Below the pieces are notes generated by a model, which did not search any database, was not told where the DNA came from, and saw only the letters and a program-made list of their open reading frames with translations. DNA of 64,000 nt from an uncultured Rivibacter sp. (GTDB lineage Bacteria > Pseudomonadota > Gammaproteobacteria > Burkholderiales > Burkholderiaceae): contig CAMLLU010000005.1 in the NCBI GenBank assembly GCA_946480925.1, positions 1 through 64,000 of the forward strand, written 5' to 3'. Shown in pieces: positions 1-8,558 of the stretch (position 1 is its first letter; every line of letters begins with the position of its first letter). The position numbers and the translations under genes are program-made.

Positions 1-48
1 GACCTGTTTTCTTAAACCCTGTCAAGCACTCAGCTTTTGTTTTTTCTC
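1..48 (-). promoter_or_regulatory. possible strong promoter upstream half (UP element and -35) facing out of the window
   Basis: On the minus strand a perfect TTGACA occupies 25 to 20. It is preceded by an A-rich tract at about 47 to 34, which is where an UP element would lie relative to a -35 box. Only 19 bases remain before the window edge, so the -10 box cannot be seen. If real, it drives a gene to the left of the window. No gene was recognised in 1-158. Confidence 0.3.
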
Positions 49-158
49 GCTGCCTGCTTTGGCGTTTGCGCCTGCGGCGCTCACAGCAATCAGCGAAGAT
101 AGCTACTGTAGCACGGTTTTTTAGACCAGCACACCATTTTCAACAAAATTTCGATGAG

Positions 159-1952
159 TCAAGCGACCGCCAGCGCATCACGGGCAGCCGCAGCAGCCGT
201 GAGCAGGATCCGATACGCGGTCTCAGGGTCTTCACTGGAGAGCACCTCATCGATATGAAGTGCAAGGCGCCGAGCATCGGCGCGGAGCACTCGCTGTTTG
301 ATTGCACTGATTTGCGATGGGTGCATCGAGAAACTGCGGAGGCCCATACCGAGCAGGAGCTCCGTGAATGCAGGATCACCCGCCATCTCGCCACAAACAC
401 TGACGCCTTTGCCTGCAGCCCGAGCAGTGCGAATGGTCTGAGCCACCAGCTGCAGCACCGCGGGATGCCATGGGTCGTACAGATGCGCCACTGATTCGTC
501 AGCGCGGTCGATGGCCAGCGTGTACTGGATGAGGTCGTTCGTGCCGATCGAGACGAAGTCGAAGTATTTGAGAAAGGTCGGCAGCACGAGCGCAGCAGCG
601 GGCACCTCGATCATGGCGCCGATACGCACTTGGCCGTACGGCCGAGCGGCCTCGCTGAGTTGCTGTTGTGCCCGCGCAATGGCTTCAAAGGTGAGCCGGA
701 TCTCGCTGACGTGTGCAAGCATCGGCACGAGCAACTGCACCTTGCCGTGCGCGCTGGCGCGCAGGATGGCGCGCAATTGCTGGCGGAACATGCTGGGCTC
801 TGACAAGCTCCAGCGGATGGCACGCAGCCCCATCGCCGGATTGAGCGCGTGCTCATGGCGCAGCTCGTTAACCGACATGCGATCCAGCGGCTTGTCTGAG
901 CCGATGTCCACCGTGCGGATCGTCACTGGCATCCCTTGCATCGCCTCGACGGCCGCACGATAGGCCTCGTATTGCTCGTCTTCGCCCGGCAGTTCGCCGT
1001 TGCGGTTCATAAACAGAAATTCACTGCGGAACAGCCCTACTCCCACCGCGCCTGCGGTCAAGGCGGCGTGTGCGTCGCCTGGCAATTCGATGTTGGCCAG
1101 CAACTCGACGGGCTCACCGTCCAGCGTGACGGCGGGCTTGTGGCGCAGACGCGAAAGCCGCTCTCGTTCGAGCTCACTCTGGCGCTGTCGGAAGCGGTAC
1201 TCCTCCAGCACGATGGGTGAAGGATCGACGATCACGATGCCTGCATCGCCATCGATGATGACCCAGTCGTCCTGCCGGATGATGCGGCTGGCTTCGCGCG
1301 CACCGACAACCGCGGGGATGTCGAGGCTGCGCGCGACGATGGCCGTATGCGACGTGCGCCCCCCCACGTCAGTGATGAAGCCGGTGAACACGCTTTTCTT
1401 GAACTGCAGCATGTCTGCCGGAGCGATGTCGTTAGCCACCAGCACGAGCGGATCTTCCCCGCCGAAGTCACGCTCGCTGACCCCAGGCGCCGGCGCGAAC
1501 GTTGCAGCACCGCCGCGATCGAGTGCACGCAGCAAACGTTCGACCACCTGCTCGAGATCCGCCTTGCGCTCGCGCAGGTACTCGTCCTCCATCTCATCGA
1601 ACTGCCGAGCCAACACCTCCAGCTGCGCCGACAGGGCCCACTCAGCGTTGTAGTGACGCTCGACGATCCACTGCCGAGTAGCTCCGGTGAGCGCTTCGTC
1701 ATGCAGCAGCATCAGGTGCACGTCCAATAGCGCGGGCAGTTCGCTAGGTGCGTCGGAAGGCAGATCGCGCTTGAGTACTTCGAGCTCGCCGACGACGGCG
1801 TCGCGAGCCGCACGCAGGCGATCGATTTCGCCTTCGATGCGCGAGGGATCGATGAAGTAATGCGCCACGTCGACGCGACTGGAGGCCACCAGCACGGCAC
1901 GGCCGATGGCGACCCCGCGTGAAACGGGCAGACCGAAGACCTGGAAGCTCAT
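159..1952 (-). CDS. ptsI: phosphoenolpyruvate-protein phosphotransferase (PTS enzyme I)
   Basis: Cytoplasmic enzyme I of the phosphotransferase system. It takes phosphate from PEP and passes it to HPr. The protein is 597 residues, normal for the family. The N-terminal HPr-binding domain is followed by the swivelling domain with the active histidine in [12 protein letters not shown] (His202), then the PEP-utilising TIM barrel ([17 protein letters not shown]-type [20 protein letters not shown]). I chose the ATG at 1952 because it aligns with family N-termini; another ATG lies three codons upstream at 1961. No convincing ribosome binding site is visible for either. In most relatives it directly follows ptsH. 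Here ptsH is 2.5 kb upstream with two opposite-strand loci between, so ptsI must have its own promoter. Confidence 0.95.
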   Translation of the reverse strand: MSFQVFGLPVSRGVAIGRAVLVASSRVDVAHYFIDPSRIEGEIDRLRAARDAVVGELEVLKRDLPSDAPSELPALLDVHLMLLHDEALTGATRQWIVERHYNAEWALSAQLEVLARQFDEMEDEYLRERKADLEQVVERLLRALDRGGAATFAPAPGVSERDFGGEDPLVLVANDIAPADMLQFKKSVFTGFITDVGGRTSHTAIVARSLDIPAVVGAREASRIIRQDDWVIIDGDAGIVIVDPSPIVLEEYRFRQRQSELERERLSRLRHKPAVTLDGEPVELLANIELPGDAHAALTAGAVGVGLFRSEFLFMNRNGELPGEDEQYEAYRAAVEAMQGMPVTIRTVDIGSDKPLDRMSVNELRHEHALNPAMGLRAIRWSLSEPSMFRQQLRAILRASAHGKVQLLVPMLAHVSEIRLTFEAIARAQQQLSEAARPYGQVRIGAMIEVPAAALVLPTFLKYFDFVSIGTNDLIQYTLAIDRADESVAHLYDPWHPAVLQLVAQTIRTARAAGKGVSVCGEMAGDPAFTELLLGMGLRSFSMHPSQISAIKQRVLRADARRLALHIDEVLSSEDPETAYRILLTAAAAARDALAVA

Positions 1953-2059
1953 GCGACGCATGCTAGCAGCGTGGCTTTTCCTTCTGCACTCGGGGTTCTC
2001 ACGCGTATGTCACCGCGGGTTCATCGGCTCGGGCTAGCCTTGCAGCCCCTGGATGAAAG

Positions 2060-3560
2060 AGATGCAATGGCATGGGCAAGGGCTTCGAGAGACGGCGCAA
2101 ACAGCAGCGGCAATTCGACGCTGCAGAACCTGGACACATCACGCCGGCATTGGCTCACTGCCAGTGCCTCGGCCGTGGTGGCGTTGCTGGGCTTCACCGC
2201 GGTGCCTGCATCCACAGTCGACACGCTGGTAGTGCCCCCCGGAATACCAAGCCGATGCTGCTGCGTTGGGGCGATCCGATCGGCGCCCCAGCCGGCGCAC
2301 CCACATTCAAAACAGACGCATCCAATAGCAGCCCCGAGCGGGGCCACCGTGCTGGGCACCCTCAACAACTGCGCCAACGGCTATACCCCATGGGGCACCT
2401 ACCTCACCTGCGAAGAGAACTGGAATGGCTACTTCGCCACCGGTGCTCGGCCTCGTGCCGATGAGCAGCGTTACGGTTTGCGCCCGGAAGGCTGAGGCTA
2501 TCGCTGGCACGAACGCGATGAGCGCTTTGATACCGCCGAGCATCCGAACGAGCAGCATCGTTTCGGGTGGGTGGTCGAGATAGACCCGTTTGCTCCCGAC
2601 AGCGCGCCGGTCAAGCGCACCGCGCTGGGACGCATCAAGTCAGCCGTGATGGCCGCGCAGTGGTCTACATGGATGACAACGAGCGCTTCGAATACATGCT
2701 GGACCACCGCACGTTGTACGTGGCGCGTTTCGACAGCAACGGCTTCGGCCGCTGGTTGCCGCTGGTTCACGGCGAAGGCACGCTCACAGCAGAACAAGGT
2801 TTTGCATCGCAAGCCGAGGTGCTCGTGCACTGCCGCCAGGCCGCCGACGCGGTGGGCGCCACGAAGATGGACCGCCCAGAGTGGATCGGTGCACCCGGTC
2901 AGTGGAGAAGTGTTCGTCACGCTCACCAACAACAGCGAGCGCGGCCAGTCCGGCAAGGCGCCAATGGACGACGCGAATCCGCACGCCAACAGCATCTTCG
3001 GCCACATCCTGCGCTGGAAGGAAGAAGGCAGCGCCGCATCGGACCGTTTCCGCTGGGCGCATTTCGTGCTGGCGGGCGCCCCGGCCTGAAGGACGCGGCG
3101 CGCCAGGGCCAGCACCAGAGCGCGAAGGCCGACAAGTTCGGCTCCCCCGACGGCTTGTGGATCGACCCTGCCGGCTTGATGTGGATCCGGACCGAGATAT
3201 CCACCTCGGTGCTCGGCAAGAGCGACTACGCCGGCATCGGCAACAACATGATGCTGTGTGCCGATCCTGCATCCGGCGGGATCAAACGGTTCCTCACTGG
3301 CCCGCGCGGCTGCGAGATCACCGGCATCACGATGACACCCGATCGCCGCAGCCTGTTAGTCAACATCCAGCATCCTGGCGAAAGCCCGTCCGAGCGGGCG
3401 AATCCGGCGCTGCCCCCAGGCGGTGTCGAGTCGGCCCGGCGGACCGCAGGGCGGTCGCCCACGCTCGGCCACGGTGGTGATCCGGCAGGGACGGCTGTGT
3501 GGTCGGTACATGACGAGCGGGTTCGTGAAGTTTGTGACGCTGGCGCGACTGTCATGACCT
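2060..3560 (+). pseudogene. decayed PhoX-family (DUF839) alkaline phosphatase
   Basis: Recognisable PhoX pieces occur in order but in changing frames. They are an N-terminal [18 protein letters not shown] segment, [22 protein letters not shown], then [45 protein letters not shown]-like remnants, SPDGLWIDPAGLMWIRTEIS, and GPRGCEITGITMTPD with NIQHPGESPSE. An in-frame TGA interrupts it at 2493-2495. The stretch between the second and third pieces is much shorter than in PhoX, which implies an internal deletion. A last frame change falls near 3440-3470, before TVVIRQGRL. At least four frame breaks plus a deletion make it non-functional. It lies between ptsI and the acyltransferase gene, on the strand opposite the PTS genes. 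Confidence 0.85.
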
Positions 3561-3629
3561 GGTCATGCATGCTTCACGGCGACGTCACGCCCGCCCTCCA
3601 GCATTGCCGGAACTTGAAAGGAGTTCGCA

Positions 3630-4481
3630 ATGAGGGAGCTGCCCCTGCCGACACTGCCGCTGCAAGACCTGTCGGGCCTTGAGCTCCGTGCGCCACGGAG
3701 GTCACTTCACGAAAGCTCGCCGCAAGAGCCTGCTGCGCGTGAGCGCGTTCGACTGGAGGTCACTTGGGCTCGCGATGAAAGCGAAGTTCGCGAAGCGCAG
3801 CGCCTGAGGCACGTGGTTTTTGCCGAAGAGATGGGCGCTCGCCTGTCTCCCCCGGCCGGCTCCCCCGCCGGACACGACATCGACGTCTTCGACCCGTACT
3901 GCGAGCACCTGCTCGTTCGCGCGATGGGTGAGGGCGGCGAACCCGGAATGGTGATCGGTACCTACCGCGTGCTCACGCCGGCGGCTGCCAAGCGCATTGG
4001 TGGGCTGTACAGCGAGACCGAATTCGATCTCACCCGGCTGCGCCCGCTGCGTCCCAAGATGGTGGAACTGGGCCGCTCCTGCGTGCACCCGGAGCACCGC
4101 TCGGGCGGCGCCATCCTGGCGCTGTGGGGCGCGCTGGCCGAATTCATGGTACGCAACGATCTCGACACGATGGTGGGCTGTGCGAGCGTGAGCATGCGCG
4201 ACGGCGGCCATGTTGCAGCCAGCCTGTGGGAACAGCTGCGCCAGACGCATCTCGCGCCGATCGAGCATCAGGTGCGTCCCCGCCTGCCGCTGCCGGTGGA
4301 AGAACTGCAGCATGACCTCGCGGTCGAGCCGCCGGCACTGATCCGCGGCTACCTGCGCTGCGGCGCGAAGGTACTGGGCCCACCGGCCTGGGACCCCGAC
4401 TTCAACACGGCCGACCTGCCGATGCTGATGCGCATCCAGGATCTGCCGTCGAAGTACCGCAAGCACTTCCTCGGCGCCTGA
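3630..4481 (+). CDS. OlsB-like GNAT N-acyltransferase
   Basis: A 283-residue member of the GNAT branch that includes OlsB, the ornithine N-acyltransferase that makes lyso-ornithine lipid from ornithine and 3-hydroxyacyl-ACP. Family blocks seen are LRHVVFAEEMGA, DVFDPYCEHLLVR, VIGTYRVLTP, GGLYSETEFDL, MVELGRSCVHPEHRSGG, GCASVSMRDG, GYLRCGAKVLGPPAWDPDFNTADL and RYRKHFL-like SKYRKHFLG. An N-terminal extension of about 45 residues precedes the catalytic fold. The start is fixed by a strong AAAGGAG at 3617-3623. No olsA acyltransferase gene is adjacent, so the acceptor is uncertain; some relatives are annotated only as hemolysin-like acyltransferases. It reads against the flanking PTS genes. Confidence 0.85.
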   Translation: MRELPLPTLPLQDLSGLELRAPRRSLHESSPQEPAARERVRLEVTWARDESEVREAQRLRHVVFAEEMGARLSPPAGSPAGHDIDVFDPYCEHLLVRAMGEGGEPGMVIGTYRVLTPAAAKRIGGLYSETEFDLTRLRPLRPKMVELGRSCVHPEHRSGGAILALWGALAEFMVRNDLDTMVGCASVSMRDGGHVAASLWEQLRQTHLAPIEHQVRPRLPLPVEELQHDLAVEPPALIRGYLRCGAKVLGPPAWDPDFNTADLPMLMRIQDLPSKYRKHFLGA

Positions 4482-4511
4482 CGGCGCCCGTTGATTCGGC
4501 GGCGGGCGGGC

Positions 4512-4781
4512 TTACTCGCCTTCGCCGAACTTGTCGTCGATCAACGCGCGCAGGGCGTCCATGCATTCCTGTTCGCGCTCACCATCGGTCTCGATCTCGA
4601 TCTCGGTGCCGATGCCCGCGGCCAACATCATCACGCCCATGATGCTCTTGGCATTGACGCGCCGGCCATTGCGGCTCATGAACACTTCGCAGGCGTAGCC
4701 GCCGGCCAGCTTGGTGAGCTTGGCCGATGCTCGCGCGTGCAGGCCGAGCTTATTGCTGATGGTGATGGTGGTCTTGATCAT
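4512..4781 (-). CDS. ptsH: HPr phosphocarrier protein
   Basis: An 89-residue HPr. The active histidine is His15 in LGLHARAS, and Ser46 in NAKSIMGVMML marks the regulatory serine position. It accepts phosphate from enzyme I and hands it to the EIIA protein encoded just upstream. Its start lies inside the end of the EIIA gene (32-base overlap), so the two are translationally coupled. No HPr kinase gene is visible in the window. The usual next gene, ptsI, is displaced (see 159-1952). Confidence 0.95.
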   Translation of the reverse strand: MIKTTITISNKLGLHARASAKLTKLAGGYACEVFMSRNGRRVNAKSIMGVMMLAAGIGTEIEIETDGEREQECMDALRALIDDKFGEGE

Positions 4782-5226
4782 GTCCGGGTTTGTAGGCCTG
4801 GTTCTGCGGCCGCGACGTGGCGATCTGCATCACGCCTTGCGAGCCGCCGGCCAGCGCGCGCGCCACCAGCATGTCGAGCGGCTCGTGCGCGTAGTTGAGC
4901 GTGCGCCACAGCATCGGCACGTTGGCGCCTGTGATGACCTTCACGCTGGAACCGTCGGCCAGGCGTTGCGCCAGGTTCGACGGCGTGGCACCGAACACGT
5001 CGGTCAGGATCAGGGCTTCGGGCCGCAAGGCACCGCTGGCACCTCGGGAATGCTCGAGCACCCGCTGCAGCAGCAGGCGCGCCTGGGTCTCGGTTTCGGC
5101 CAGCGGCACGTTGGGCAGCACGTCCAGCGCCTCGACCTGTGCCGCGGCCTCCGGGAAGGCATGCCGCGCCGCAACCTGCAAGGCCGAGGCGAGCGGGGTG
5201 TGGGCAATGATCAGGATGCCGGCCAT
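4750..5226 (-). CDS. PTS EIIA component, mannose-type fold
   Basis: A 158-residue cytoplasmic EIIA of the mannose/sorbose fold. The phosphoacceptor histidine is His9 in ILIIAHTPLASA. The later segments ALILTDVFGATPSN and VKVITGANVPML are typical of the family. No EIIB, EIIC or EIID is nearby, which fits the regulatory, non-transporting PTS of Burkholderiales. It overlaps ptsH by 32 bases. In many relatives gshB precedes this gene; here the upstream neighbour is an unrelated lipoprotein gene. The His-rich C-terminal tail (HHHHQQ) comes from the region overlapping ptsH. Confidence 0.9.
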   Translation of the reverse strand: MAGILIIAHTPLASALQVAARHAFPEAAAQVEALDVLPNVPLAETETQARLLLQRVLEHSRGASGALRPEALILTDVFGATPSNLAQRLADGSSVKVITGANVPMLWRTLNYAHEPLDMLVARALAGGSQGVMQIATSRPQNQAYKPGHDQDHHHHQQ

Positions 5227-5376
5227 GGGGCTTCAATTATTAGCGGCAGCGCGTCGCGCAGGGCGTGGTCTGTACCACAAGAACCACAAGTAAGAAAGGC
5301 GACAGCATGCTGCGAACAACGCAACGGGCTCGCCACAGGCTGACTCAAGGCGCCGGTCGGGCCGCCGCGGCATGGT

Positions 5377-5928
5377 TCAAGACCTGAACCTCATGCCCCC
5401 AAAGAAGCCTTGCAGGGTCTCGGCGTCGAAGGCGGGTTCTTTGGCCGGCCGCATGGCCACGGCCTGGAATACACGCGTGCCGTGAGCAAACACACCGGCC
5501 TCGACTTGCACGCCAACGCCATCGGCTCGCGTGCCACTGAGGTGTACCCGCCGCGCTCCCGACTGTGGCGTCATACCAGGGACCGCCCACGGCTCTACTG
5601 ACAAAGACAGGCTTGCGCCCAGGTTGGCCGCCAGCGACTCATTCAAGGCCGCCAGCGACGCGCCCACCCGTGTGGCATCGCCCAGCTCCGCATGGCTCAG
5701 GGCCCAGGTGGCCCCCCCGGCTTCGCAAGCGAGCAATTCCATGCGCACCCGTGCGCCAGCCAGCGGCAACTCACGCGTCTGCCGGCTCGGTTTGCAGGGA
5801 AACATGGCGATCAACGAGGTGGACTCTGGCCGCACCTCGCGCCAGTCCAACGCCGGCGCACAGGCCGCCACGGCAATCAACAGGAACAGCGCCGCAAGGC
5901 AGCCCGGTCCACGAGGCAACGACAACAT
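5377..5928 (-). CDS. predicted lipoprotein of unknown function
   Basis: I do not recognise a named family. The 183-residue protein starts with a short signal sequence (about residues 5-23) ending in a lipobox VAAC, so it should be lipid-anchored in the envelope. The rest (WREVRPESTSLIAMFPCKPS..., ALSHAELGD, GVFAHGTRVFQAV, FDAETLQGFFGGMRF) resembles small Burkholderiales lipoproteins of unknown role, with one further cysteine pair. A longer open frame continues upstream, but the ATG at 5928 is the one that puts the signal peptide at the N-terminus. It could be transcribed together with the PTS genes downstream. Confidence 0.75.
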   Translation of the reverse strand: MLSLPRGPGCLAALFLLIAVAACAPALDWREVRPESTSLIAMFPCKPSRQTRELPLAGARVRMELLACEAGGATWALSHAELGDATRVGASLAALNESLAANLGASLSLSVEPWAVPGMTPQSGARRVHLSGTRADGVGVQVEAGVFAHGTRVFQAVAMRPAKEPAFDAETLQGFFGGMRFRS

Positions 5929-6154
5929 GCCAGGGATTATCCGGGCCGCACGTCGCAAGACCGCGGGAACCAGGCCCTCGGTAGCAACCCGCCCCGCAAG
6001 CAGTGGGAAGCCGCGCACCGCTTGGGCCTCAGCACCCATTCGCGGGGTGGACACCCCCCTACCTTGCCTCAACACTGAGACGCAATATTTCCCCAGCAAA
6101 CGGCGCGGCTCGCTACACCCTGTGTCATGAGCCGATGACCCATAGGGAGGCCCA

Positions 6155-7306
6155 ATGGACATGTCTGATCTCACCTCCTCCAAGCGCAGTGGCGGTGGCG
6201 CTGCCGCACTCACGATCGAAGCGAACGACCCGGCGCGCTGGTGCGAGCTCATCACGGAGATCGGGCGCGAGATCGCCGGGCCGCTGACCGCCGCGCTGGA
6301 GCGGGTCACCGAGCTGACCTCCACGGGTCGCATCGACCGCCAGAGCCTGCGCGCGTTGCGCAACGAGGTCGAGCGCGCGCGCCACGCTGGCATGGTGAGC
6401 CAGCAGCTGTCACGTTTTGCTTCCGGGCGGCTGCAGCAATCGCATGAGCGCCTGCACCTGACGCAGACGCTGCAAAGCGTGCTCACGCACCGTGCCCGCG
6501 AAACCCAGGCGCGCGGCATCCAGGTCAAGCAGGTCATGCGGCCGGTGGAGGTGATCGTCGATCCGTCGCTGCTGTTCAGCCTGCTCAACACGCTGCTCGA
6601 CTGGGTGCTCGAATGCGCGCAGTCGCACATCGAGATCCGGCTCGACATGAAGCCCTGGCCGCAGCACGGGCGCATCACCTGCCGCTTCGCCCACCAGCCG
6701 GTCGACCTGGCCGACGGCCTGCCCCATGAAGCACAGAACCGCGGACTCGATTCGCTGACCTGGCACCTGCTGGAGCAGACCGCTCGCACCATTGGCCTGG
6801 AACTCGCGCGCAAGATCGAAGCCGCGCAGGTCACGCTGACGCTCGAGTTCCCGCGCACCGTCGTCAACGAAGAGCTGCCCGGCGTGAGCGCCGTGGAGCT
6901 CGACAGCGGCTTTTCCAGCACGTTCAACTCGCGCCCGATGGCCGGCAGCCACGTGCTGGTGGTGGCCTCGCGGCGCGACGTGCGCATCCAGATCCGTGAA
7001 GCGATTCGCAACATGGGTCTGGTACTCGACTTCGTGAACTCGGTGGACGAGGCGTCCGACTTCTGCCGCGAAGGCCTGCCGCACGCCATCGTCGTCGAAG
7101 CGGTGCTGCGCGGCGAGAAGTTCGATCAACTGGCCGAGGACATCCGCTCCGAGGTGCCGGAATTCGTGTTCATAGAGATCGTGGAAGAAGGTGCCAGCTT
7201 CGATATCTCGGGGTTCAGCGGCAGCGGCTTCGCCCGCGTGGGCCGCGACGCCATCCTGAGTTCGCTGCCCTCGGCGCTGGTGTTCGAGCTGTCCAAGGGC
7301 GTTTGA
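6155..7306 (+). CDS. degenerate histidine kinase-like / receiver-like protein
   Basis: A 383-residue soluble protein with an AGGGAGG ribosome binding site at 6144-6150. Residues about 30-90 resemble a dimerisation/phosphotransfer helix pair, but the expected HEIRTPL-type motif reads REIAGPL, so the phospho-accepting His is replaced by Arg38. Residues about 100-235 look like an ATPase domain with an N-box-like segment (FSLLNTLLDW) and no clear glycine-rich G boxes. Residues about 265-383 look like a receiver domain (SHVLVVASRRDVRIQIREAI) in which the phosphoacceptor Asp position is Glu315 (VVEAVLRG). It is probably a signalling scaffold or sensor without phosphotransfer; the partner is unknown. 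Confidence 0.65.
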   Translation: MDMSDLTSSKRSGGGAAALTIEANDPARWCELITEIGREIAGPLTAALERVTELTSTGRIDRQSLRALRNEVERARHAGMVSQQLSRFASGRLQQSHERLHLTQTLQSVLTHRARETQARGIQVKQVMRPVEVIVDPSLLFSLLNTLLDWVLECAQSHIEIRLDMKPWPQHGRITCRFAHQPVDLADGLPHEAQNRGLDSLTWHLLEQTARTIGLELARKIEAAQVTLTLEFPRTVVNEELPGVSAVELDSGFSSTFNSRPMAGSHVLVVASRRDVRIQIREAIRNMGLVLDFVNSVDEASDFCREGLPHAIVVEAVLRGEKFDQLAEDIRSEVPEFVFIEIVEEGASFDISGFSGSGFARVGRDAILSSLPSALVFELSKGV

Positions 7307-7343
7307 TGCAGGCCTGACCCAGGCCGTGCCGCTGGGCGGTGCG

Positions 7344-8033
7344 TTACTGCAGCGCCCCGAACACCCTTCGCAAGATCGCGCTGCCCGTGCCCACCGGGTC
7401 CTGGCGGATCTTCTTTTCTTCCTCGCCGATCATCAGGTACAGGCCGTCCAGCGCCTTGCCTGTGACGTACTGCTCGATATTGGCGTGCTCAGCCTTCACG
7501 AGGCCGAAGGCCGCCGCGGTACCGGCCACGCGGTTGTACTTCGCGGCCAGCGACACCCTCTCGGTGGCGCGCGTGACGATGGGCAGGAACTTCACCCCCA
7601 GCGGCTCGCGGGTCTTGTCGGCAAAGAACTGAGTCACCGACGTGTCGCCGCCGGTCAGGATGCCCTTGGCATCGCTCACCGTCATGCGTTTGACTGCATT
7701 GACGAGCAAGGCCTTCGCTTCGGGCACCGCGGCTTCGGCGGCCCGGTTCATCGCCGTCTCGAGCTCATCGACACGGTGGCCCCGCCCGGCTGCACGCAGC
7801 AGGCCGGCAGAACGCTCCAACCACTCGGGCAGCGGGATGCGGACTTTCGGGTTGCCGAGAAATCCATCGGTGCGGCCCAGCAGGCTGACCGCCGAGCCCG
7901 CGCCGCGCTCGAGTGCCGCACGCAGGCCCGACACCGCATCGGCGTCGCTGAGCGACAGCGCGTGGCCGCTCGATGCCCAGCTTCCCAACAGCAGGCCGAC
8001 AGCGGCCCCACCCGTAAAATTTCGACGATTCAC
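7344..8033 (-). CDS. DUF4197 family protein
   Basis: A 229-residue DUF4197 protein. Family segments are DADAVSGLRAALERGAGSAV, FLGNPKVRIPLPEWL, MNRAAEAAVPEAKALLVNAVKRMTVSDAKGIL, TQFFADKT and GLYLMIGEEEKKIRQDP. The N-terminus is a probable signal peptide (GGAAVGLLLGSWASSGHA), so the protein is likely periplasmic. I place the start at the GTG at 8033, because GGAG lies eight bases before it and it starts directly before the signal peptide. The longer open frame upstream runs into the divergent tlpA-like gene. Function is unknown in the family. Confidence 0.85.
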   Translation of the reverse strand: MNRRNFTGGAAVGLLLGSWASSGHALSLSDADAVSGLRAALERGAGSAVSLLGRTDGFLGNPKVRIPLPEWLERSAGLLRAAGRGHRVDELETAMNRAAEAAVPEAKALLVNAVKRMTVSDAKGILTGGDTSVTQFFADKTREPLGVKFLPIVTRATERVSLAAKYNRVAGTAAAFGLVKAEHANIEQYVTGKALDGLYLMIGEEEKKIRQDPVGTGSAILRRVFGALQ

Positions 8034-8045
8034 TGGCCCAACTCC

Positions 8046-8555
8046 ATGCAAAAGAAGATCACACGCTATGTTGCCGCCGCTGCAGCCGTGCTGGCAATCG
8101 GCGTGGGAGGCTACTTTGCACCAGGCCACCGCGGGCAAACCGCTCCCGCCGTGCCCTACACCCTGCTAGACGGCAGCAGGCACAGCGTGACGGAGCTGCG
8201 CGGCAAGGTCGTGCTGGTCAACTTCTGGGCCACCACCTGCGCCACCTGCGTGAAGGAAATGCCGCAGATGGTCGCGACCTACAACGAGTACAAGACACGC
8301 GGTCTCGACTTCGTGGCGGTGGCGATGAGCCATGACCCGCCAGCCTCGGTGGTGAGCTACGCCGAACGGAAGAAGCTGCCGTTCCAGGTGGCGATCGACA
8401 ACACCGGCGCAGTGGCCAGGAGCTTCGGCGACGTGGAATTCACGCCCACCACCTTCGTGATCGACAAGCGCGGCGAGATCGTGGAACGTTATGTCGGCGA
8501 GCCCGACTTCGCGGCCCTGCACACGCTCGTCGAGCGGCTGCTCTCTGAAACCTGA
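8046..8555 (+). CDS. TlpA-like thioredoxin / redoxin
   Basis: A 169-residue envelope thiol-disulfide protein. One N-terminal membrane anchor or signal segment (about residues 7-25) is followed by a TlpA/AhpC-type fold. The active site is WATTCATC (Cys65, Cys68), and the cis-proline region reads EFTPTTFVIDKRGEIV. Such proteins reduce periplasmic disulfides, for example in cytochrome c maturation. Nothing nearby fixes the target. The ATG at 8046 is the only start giving the membrane segment. It sits 12 bases from the start of the divergent DUF4197 gene, so each promoter must lie inside the other gene. Confidence 0.88.
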   Translation: MQKKITRYVAAAAAVLAIGVGGYFAPGHRGQTAPAVPYTLLDGSRHSVTELRGKVVLVNFWATTCATCVKEMPQMVATYNEYKTRGLDFVAVAMSHDPPASVVSYAERKKLPFQVAIDNTGAVARSFGDVEFTPTTFVIDKRGEIVERYVGEPDFAALHTLVERLLSET

Positions 8556-8558
8556 GGC

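Noticed and set aside
102..122. GCTACtGTAGC followed by a T run as a terminator
   Set aside because: The stem has only five bases with a one-base loop, which cannot form as drawn, and the T run is four bases away and on the strand opposite ptsI transcription.
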